Part shown: positions 30,988 through 38,278 of the stretch, piece after piece
Layout of the letters: every line of letters starts with the position of its first letter
Numbering within the stretch: the stretch's first letter is position 1
Assembly (NCBI GenBank): GCA_002803225.1
Contig: NXFV01000722.1
Coordinates: 1 to 38,278, forward strand
Length of the DNA stretch: 38,278 nucleotides
Direction: 5' to 3'
Source of the DNA: Gamarada debralockiae
Lineage: Eukaryota > Ascomycota > Leotiomycetes > Helotiales > Hyphodiscaceae
Made by a program: the position numbers and the translations under genes
The notes under the pieces: model-generated
Told to the model about the DNA's origin: nothing
The model's database searches: none
The model's input: only the letters and a program-made list of their open reading frames with translations

Positions 30988-33900
30988 CGACAATGATACA
31001 TTGATGCAGCACATCTTGTTTCGCGAAAGGAATTCGGGAAGGCTTCTCTCGAAGTTTTTGATGCCATTCTTGAGTGCTTGATGGCCCCTATTTGTTTCGG
31101 GTGGAACTTTATTTTCACTTCCTTATACTACTTGTTGGAAGGCTGTCGCGGAAGCGGTCATCGACCAGCTACATTGTAACGTGCATATTCTGTGCCCCCA
31201 AAATCCTTCCGTTTTGTGCCTTTTCCCGACCTGTCAAATGCATTGTGCAATATGCTACAAAGACCCTCTCTTCCCTACCGAGCAGATAGTTGAGCAGCAG
31301 CCCCAAAGCCCAAGCGAGATAGTGGACAGACGCTTGGGTGCGTCCAGAGATCCGTCATGTTTTTAGACTCCCAAGTCTGGCAATGAGACCAACTCCCCTC
31401 CCTACTTCCTTTATCTCCGACAAACTGGATACCATCCAGACGACATGATGCTGGAAGTAAACTGCGCTTTGGAGGAGGGCTATGGTTTGATGGCCAACTC
31501 TGCTACAAGGATAGGGCGTTGTTAAGGCCAGCGACAGTTTTCGTCGGGCCACTACCGGTTGGTTTGTGAGTATTTTCCATACGACTTGGAACAGATACCC
31601 AAAGGCTATCATTTCTTTCAATACGAAAACGATCTGGCTGTGTTGTTCTCGGCGGCCTTGATTGCCGTAATCTCTACTCTACCAATGGGCGATGGTATGA
31701 GAATTTTGAATGACGAAGAACACTTTCCTCCCTTTCCTGGGACTGGGGGAGCAAAGCAGCCATCACCGGAACAGTTGAAAAATGCCTTGTCGTATGTCAA
31801 AAGCCTCCTGGAAAGGAGGGTCTTGGATTCACAATCAAGCTAGACTTAAAAGCCGACATCGCATTCCTCGAAAGCATGTACTGCCTCTGTTGGCTGAAGT
31901 GCAGCAAACATTTGGTGCCACTGCTTCGGATTCGACTTCGAGATCGGTTGCAGCTCATGATAAAGTCCTATCTCCGTCAGGTAGCAGCCAGTCTGTTCCT
32001 TGCGAAGATCAGGTTCCTGTAGTACATCACTATCAAGTGAGAGATGCAACTTTGACAGCAGCAGGGAAACAAAGGAAGACAGTGACTCGGTAGATGAATT
32101 GACAGATTCCAGGCTGCAAGTTGAGGATGTTGGTGGCGGATTTGCTCTGACTTTCACATGTGATCGGAATTGCTTGCACCATGAACAGGGTCGATTCTGA
32201 AATTCACTACCTATGAACAGCTGGTTGGCTGGCGTTCTAGCGCCAGTGAAAGCTAGTCATGGCTGGATGAAGGTGGGATGATGGAATGCGTTGGTTCTGG
32301 GGCCTGGAGGATTGAAGTGGATCATTGCTGTGTAGCTATGCAGTCTCAACTGGAGGTTCTTAGCAAGCGTGAAAATGAACGGACAACTTGGTTTGACGCA
32401 TGCAAGAATATAAGAAGCTTGGTATGAGGCCGAACTTTTGGTGGTCCAATTGGAGCCAGAAAGTTCGAAATAGCGACGATGGAGATGGTGCGGCGCCAGA
32501 GGTCAAACATGGGTCGACGGGCTACAAGAGGACGAGATGAAGGAGATGTTGGTGATAGGGCTTCCTCACCACTACCTTCTGGGATGTTTCCCGTGGTGCT
32601 TCAAACGCAACAGTCGTTGATGTCACTACATTCGGCGATAGTTGCGAGCGACACTAGTCCAACCTTGCTACTAAACAAGTACCGGCCAAATACCGGGATC
32701 ACGATCTTTTGAAATTCGAGCTGAAAGTGGTAGTGATGAACTATGCATCATGGCTTCTTCCAAATAGAGACGGAATGGCCAGGACGGTCAGGTGGTCGAC
32801 ACTGGAAAGCATGAAGCCGCCGAGACGCACAGAATGAGAACAGATACCAAATAGGAGAATCGAGGAAGATTGTTGCTATTCTCAGATGCTGAACAGACTT
32901 CGTTAACTGAAACGAGGCACAGCTCTTCGTCCACGTCGACTTTTCGGATTCGTGTGAATATAAGATGGTACTTGTTCCTCATCCTTGAACAAATAAGCCA
33001 TATCCGAGGGCACTGGGGAGTCATTGGCGCTGAAGTATACAGAAATGCGCAACATTTTGAATGCTGTGCCTCTCGCCCCATGAATTGTGCCTGGAGATCA
33101 TCTCCACATCCTTCCCAGGAATCTCGGTTTCTTTTCATGGAAAGCGTGCCGAAACACACAGAATCGAGTCATTCTCTTCGAAATTTCAAGGAGGTGGTTG
33201 AGTTTGAGATATCGAGACTACCGCAGATGAAGAAGTTCAGCCTTGCGCGCACTGACATCAGGAGCGATAGCGAGCACCGCCACGCGGCCTCTGTGAACTG
33301 CTCAGCCACATTTCAGTGTGGTCGAGGTCAGGATCAAAATCAATCACAATTCATTTGTGCAGCCGTAAAGCGACCGAGGGTCCCAAGTTGTTGGTCCTGG
33401 AACGAGATCTCGGTGTGTGGTTGGACGATTAATGTATGTTCTGCAGGTGATGAAACCGTTGAATAAGGCGATGGCGAGGCAGAATCCAGCCCCATATTCG
33501 AAGGGGCCTTAAACGGCTGCTCTACTGTATGAAAGGCATTATTGTGGCTGAGGGTTCACGAATGGTGCAGAACTGTCTTGCCGAATCGGTACTGAAGTGC
33601 GTTCCGTACCAGGGATTATCGTAGGGTGTCAAATAGGAGTTCGAGACTGGCCTGCAGGTAGGGATGATCGCTCTCGGCTTGTGGGACAAGAAACTGACTT
33701 CAAACAAAACAGAAGAGCATGACAGAAATAGTGGCAAAAGATTCTTATTCAGTGAAGGGTTGAAGCTCGTCTCTCGATATAGAACTTACAATCGAGAACT
33801 ATCTCCATCCCTTGAAATAAACGCTTTGCCGCGCTCAAAAACCCTCCATTAAGGGACCGCGACGGATGTCACGTCACAGGCACACTGGACGATGGCCAGC

Positions 33901-34954
33901 CACAAGCGACCCCACACTCTGAGCACAAACCATCTGCCCGTGCTCCCTTGAAAGCCGCCCCCGGTCTTAATCCTTAGATCTGTGCCGTATCTTTGACTTT
34001 AGATGCTGTGCAACACTCTTCCTGTTACTTTCTGCACAGCTTCGCAAGGAAGACCATCCTTTATTGCAAAGTAGCCGCCAAGTCCGCGCCTCTCTCTCAC
34101 ATCTTGACAGCGAACCCACGCCACTCTTACCTGCACCCACTCTAGCGGAAACGGACCCATGACGGAGGCGGCACCACCCTCCTTTGCCTCACCGATACAT
34201 AACCTTTATTGCTCCTATCCCAATCGGATGATAAGCCATGCACAGGGAGGAGAGTTGAATCTGGCCACTTTCAGCTGCTGCACATGCTGTCTTTTGCGAA
34301 AGATATGCTATCCGAACCCTGCAAGACGCCAACGTCGTTGCAGAATTCTCCCTGAGCGGTCAGGAGTGCGGCTTGAGCAAATGCCAGCGAGTTTATCCTT
34401 TTCCAGGTGCACGGAAGAGGGAATTGCGCCCTTCCCGCCGACTCGTCTCTGGTATTATCGCTATAGTACACGTTATTCGTAATGTCTCGTGCTAGTGTAT
34501 CTAATACATCTAACCAACTATGATGCAGCCAATTCAATCCACCCTAAAGCTGCTCCGGTGACCCAAGAATTACATATGGCCTTACTTTGAGTTTCTCAAT
34601 AAATTTGAATGAATAACTATGATGTTCCACCAGCTCAAAATATTGTACATTTGACCGGGGTAAGTAGAAGGGTCAAAAGCGGCGCTAAATATCGCCGAGC
34701 TTAAATACCTCCGGTGCCTACCACATTTCGTCAACCTCGATATCGCAGATTACGGATACACCCCACCTTACCGCACTACAGAACAGCTCTAACGTCTTCA
34801 ACAAGAGCTCTACAACTGAACCGTCGAATAATTTTTGAGCGACTGACTGTCTAGCTTCTGTGTCTTCGTACGGTTACCTCCTCCACACTCGCTCAAATGA
34901 ATTGTACGACTAACAGGTCCTCAGACATCGGCCCCTATCGCGCGACTGCCCATC
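30988..34954. other. 4-kb gene-poor region upstream of velB
   Basis: Six-frame reading shows no frame above about 200 codons and none with recognisable motifs. Part of the plus strand from 31559 to 31843 (MVCEYFPYDLEQIPKGYHFF…) looks protein-like and could be a gene fragment. From about 33860 the sequence is C/T-rich with CTAACAG near 34910, which may be an intron in a long velB 5' leader, common for regulators. I cannot define transcripts here. Confidence 0.4.
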
Positions 34955-36514
34955 ATGAACGAAGGTCCCTATCGACACCCACATCCTCATCCGGGTCCGG
35001 CCCCAGTTCAATATCAGCAGGGCATACCACCCTACCACCATCAACAACAGCCGCCGCAGATGCCTCCATACGGCGATCACTACAATCCAATACCCGCTTC
35101 GAGAGGTCCCCCACAAGAGAACATGAGCGTGATGGAAGGAGGACTCGCGCCTCTGGCACCCGGTATTCAACCTGCGAAGCCAGAACCATTGCCGAGAGCT
35201 TGCGTTGAGAATGGAAGGAAATACGAGCTCGTTGTTATCCAGCAACCTCGACGTGCACGAATGTGTGGATTTGGAGACAAGGTATGGCCCTACAGCAGAG
35301 GTATCCAGCTTGGAAATGCCCGTAGCTAAGCCCCTCATAGGATCGACGTCCCATTACTCCACCCCCATGCGTCCGGCTCATAATTACCGATTGTGTCACG
35401 GGCAAGGAGATTGATTGCAAGTAAGTGTATGTCTTTCGCTCCTGTATTATTATTCTAATCTTTTCAGTGACATCGACCATGGAATGTTCGTTCTCAATGT
35501 CGATCTCTGGTCATCAGATGGACAAAACGAAGTAAATCTCGTTCGCCATTCCAACCAGTCACCTTCGATCTCCAACTCAATCGCCTTATCCTATGCAGAG
35601 ACCAAGCCTATCTATGCCACCATCCAACCGCAGCAGCAGCAGCAGCAGCAACAATTCAAGAACGAGCCCGGTCAAGGCCCCCAGCAAGGTGGAGGACCTT
35701 ACAACCCTTACCCCCAGCACGGACCTCCACATGTAAGCCCCTATGCCCAAGCCCAAGGTCATCCCCAGCATCATGGACAATACGCGCAACCCGCGGCCTT
35801 TGCTCCACAAGATGGCCGCGCTCATTACCCTCCTCAAAACGGCGGCTACCAAGGCCCGCCACAACAACAAGGAGGACAACAAATGTACGTCGCCACACCA
35901 TTGACTGGAGCTCAGATCCATGCACAAGGCCACGCCGGTACACTACCACCACAACCCGAATATAACGGCCAGCAAGGCCAGCAAGTCCAGCAACAGCAAC
36001 AACAGTTTAGACAACCTCATAGTCAAGCTCAGCCACAAGGCATGTTCACCCGAAATTTGATCGGAAGTCTTGCTGCCAGTGCGTTCCGCTTGACGGATAC
36101 TGATGATCGAATTGGTATCTGGTTTGTGCTTCAAGATCTGTCCGTCAGAACTGAGGGGCACTTCCGGTGGGTTCACCTTGTGCCAACCTTACTTCCCCCT
36201 GCTAACTTGTACCTAGTCTCCGATTCTCTTTCGTCAACGTTGGTGCTCCCACGACGCCTACTTCTATCCCAAACCCTCCTAACGGTGCCAACGGCATTAA
36301 TACCACCGCAATTAACACTGGCAAGGCTCCCATACTAGCAGCCTGTTTCTCCGAGGTCTTCACAGTGTATTCGGCGAAGAAGTTCCCAGGTGTGGTCGAG
36401 AGCACACCTCTCAGTAAATGCTTCGCCACCCAAGGCATAAAAATCCCGATTAGGAAGGATGGCCCCGGCGGTGAAAAGGGCAAGAAGGGAGGCGATTTCG
36501 ACGACGATGATTAG
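34955..36514 (+). CDS. velB: Velvet-family regulator VelB
   Basis: Four exons (34955-35281, 35341-35420, 35468-36166, 36217-36514) give 467 aa; introns are 59, 47 and 50 nt. Residues 1-80 are Pro/His/Gln-rich. The velvet fold starts at [20 protein letters not shown] and RMCGFGDK, continues across intron 1 ([17 protein letters not shown]) and intron 2 ([20 protein letters not shown]), then is interrupted by a low-complexity insert (about 160-328, with a polyGln run encoded by CAG/CAA repeats). It resumes at [37 protein letters not shown] and [30 protein letters not shown] split velvet domain with an internal insert is diagnostic of VelB rather than VosA or VelC. VelB pairs with VeA and VosA and moves into the nucleus, controlling development and secondary metabolism in response to light. 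The acidic end FDDDD is intact. I choose the ATG at 34955 as the first in frame with the full N-terminus. Confidence 0.93.
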
Positions 36515-37468
36515 GTGGAAATGTGTTCCTCAAATCGGTTCAGCGATTCGAACTTGGTCCGGATACGCGGTTTTGAGTTTCAGGTTATCACTTCTGTTCT
36601 GAATCGTTCACCGAATTTGAACGATTCACTTATCCAAGGCGGGTGTTTCGGTTTTCGGAATATGCATTGGTGTCTCGGATGGTAGGGTGGGAGGAGATCT
36701 ACTTTTAAAAGATCATTCATTGGGAGGGGCGTTTGTCTTCATTCGAATATATCTTAATCACTGGAATGGAGTGGGTGATTATGGGATTGCTGGGGAGCAT
36801 AGGTAAACCTTTTTGCAGAATAGAAATTGAGCTCCGCTTCTTCAATCCTCTTCAGCAATACATGAGTGATCGTTCAACCCTTCCAAGTAATTGAGAGGCT
36901 CTGTCCAGCTTGATGCGCCAATGAATTTGGATTGTTCATCCCGCTTCAAGATCCATAATCCATCATCCAATACTTCCCAAAGATTGGGAAGTAATCGTTC
37001 CGTCTACTTCAACACTGGAGCTCTAAATCTTTCATCGGCTCTCAGCGATGAAGGTATCATTCGCTCGCTCTGTTCCAAAGATTGAGGGGCTATCGTTGAT
37101 ACCATTCCTTCAAGTGATGAAGCAAGATTCGTTCAATCCCTACGATCATCTACCCAACTCAGACTCAGCGTTTATGACCAGTGGCAATGAACCTGAAGTA
37201 ATCGTCGCCTTTTCCACCCATCTGTTCATCCTCTTTCACCGACTCGATCCAACATGGTCAGCGCACTTGTTTCATTCATTCATATCCGTCGAATGATTGT
37301 TATGAAGGATTAACTCCGAGAAGAAATTCCTAGGGCCCATCGAGAGCACTCTGCTCAGCAAGTGTTTCGCTACCCAGGGGATCAAGGAAGGCATGATGGT
37401 CGTAGGCACAGGTTCAAAAAGCCTTTCTTTCGACATGGGGTCACAGAGGATTCAATATACCAGCTCTT
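36515..37468. other. Intergenic region between velB and the ABC transporter
   Basis: Convergent 3' region. It holds the diverged copy of the velB last exon (37318-37386). A near-palindrome CTTCCCAAAGATTGGGAAG stands at about 36974-36992. Other open frames (36891-37296) have no recognisable content. Confidence 0.5.
37318..37386 (+). pseudogene. Diverged partial copy of the velB last exon
   Basis: Reads [23 protein letters not shown], against [23 protein letters not shown] in velB (36374-36443). Many nucleotide differences are at third codon positions (AAG/AAA, AAA/AAG, TGC/TGT, GCC/GCT), so it diverged for a while under coding constraint or is an old copy. Homology stops on both sides, no velvet exons precede it, and a stop lies upstream; it is a fragment. 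Confidence 0.7.
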
Positions 37469-38198
37469 TTATCGATCCAGCGCTTGTGATTGGCACTTTA
37501 TAACATGTCAGTTGAGCGCATTTGATCGAGAGACCGCATACTCCCATAAATAAAACGAAACTCACCATCTGATAATAGACACCCCTCTCTCTCAGCAGCG
37601 CATGATGGTCCCCCTTCTCCAACACCTTCCCATTACCCATCACGAAAATAACATCAGCATTCTGAATCGTAGCCAATCGATGAGCAACAACAACCATCGT
37701 CCTACCTTTCCTCCCCGCCTTCTCAAACGCCTTCTGCACCAACTTTTCGCTCTCGCTATCAAGACTCGACGTCGCTTCATCCAGAAGTAATATCTTCGGA
37801 TCGCGGATTAATGCTCGTGCGATAGCAATCCGCTGTTTCTGGCCACCGGAGAGATTAATTCCTTTCGTGCCGACGTCCGTATTGTAACCGTCTGGCAACG
37901 AGATGATAAAGTCATGAATCTCGGCCTCGCGACATGCCTCATACAACGCCTCTTGAGTTATCGCTTCAGCCACACCAAGAAGGATGTTCTCTCTAATTGT
38001 TCCTTGATAGAGAGTCGGCTCTTGTGCGACAAGGGAGATGGCTTTGCGGTATTCTTTCTCGTCGATATCGGCGATGTTAGTGCCGTTGCAAAGGATCTTC
38101 CCTTTTTGTGTATCGTAGAATCTTTCGAGGAGGGAAACGACACTGGTCTTGCCACACCCAGATGGTCCGACCAGGGCAGCAAACTGTCCCTTTTCAAT
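37469..38198 (-). CDS. ABC transporter (ABCB/MDR-type), last two exons
   Basis: Exon 38198-37566 (211 codons) encodes a complete nucleotide-binding domain: Walker A GPSGCGKTS, Q-loop VAQEPTLYQ, signature LSGGQKQR, Walker B ILLLDEATSSLD, H-loop VVVAHRLAT. A 70-nt intron (GTGAGT…AACTGAC…AAAG) precedes a 9-codon final exon, CQSQALDR-stop at 37495-37469. This gives the YYQMCQSQALDR end typical of fungal ABCB full transporters; reading on instead gives an unrelated tail. An acceptor (CTTGCAG) at 38199 opens the first exon, so the membrane domains and first NBD lie beyond the window. The protein should be an ATP-driven exporter in a membrane, for drugs, lipids or metabolites; the substrate cannot be told from this part. 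It is convergent with velB. Confidence 0.92.
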
Positions 38199-38228
38199 CT
38201 GCAAGTTCCGGTCAGTATGCTTTTTTTG

Positions 38229-38278
<50 letters not shown>
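38229..38278. repeat. (AT)n microsatellite at the window end
   Basis: At least 24 uninterrupted AT units run to the last base, inside the intron of the ABC transporter gene. The length is likely polymorphic and may be where the assembly ends. Confidence 0.95.

Noticed and set aside
32870..33466. 198-codon ORF in the gene-poor region
   Set aside because: No recognisable domain, overlaps an equally long antisense ORF, and the amino-acid makeup is not convincing.

Overview
The window comes from the nuclear genome of a filamentous ascomycete (Pezizomycotina). Genes carry short 47-120 bp introns with GTAAGT/GTATGT-type donors and CTAAC/CTGAC branch points. The gene content is fungal: a velvet regulator, a LysM-bearing GH18 chitinase, HET-domain genes, a fungal bZIP/DUF3425 factor and an N-terminal domain of fungal NLR-like proteins. 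Old transposon copies are full of C-to-T/G-to-A changes and stop codons, which is the pattern left by repeat-induced point mutation (RIP). I cannot place the class with confidence.

Layout: 1-903 is the 5' part of an NLR-like gene (minus strand, cut by the window edge). 2144-2740 is a small DUF3602/PAR32-like gene. 3433-4475 is an ankyrin-repeat gene. 4686-14571 is a chitin-directed block: a 1,414-aa secreted LysM/ChtBD1/GH18 chitinase (minus), a secreted HExxH metallopeptidase (plus) and a secreted three-LysM protein with two nearly identical PAN/Apple-like repeats (plus). 14.7-18.9 kb is a repeat island with RIP-damaged transposon relics, a complete 799-bp pogo-like element with TA target duplication, and a possible small secreted protein.

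18953-20539 is a frameshifted HET gene. 20678-21731 (bZIP/DUF3425 factor, minus) and 22424-23447 (short-chain dehydrogenase, plus) are divergent and share a promoter that holds four copies of a 15-bp motif. 23626-24182 is a broken GPI-anchored-protein gene. 24286-25915 is a HET gene joined to the tail of a second HET gene. 26-28.3 kb is a second repeat island with gag and LTR relics. About 28.3-31 kb is a five-exon caspase-like (C14) gene with a long C-terminal extension.

31-34.9 kb shows no gene that I can support. 34955-36514 is velB, followed about 0.8 kb downstream by a short diverged copy of its own last exon. The window ends with the last two exons of an ABCB-type ABC transporter (minus) and an (AT)n tract.

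Themes: self/non-self recognition and programmed cell death (NLR-like, HET and caspase-like genes) lie among RIP-damaged repeats, next to a secreted chitin-binding/chitin-degrading neighbourhood. All exon models here were made by eye from splice consensus, frame and family motifs.
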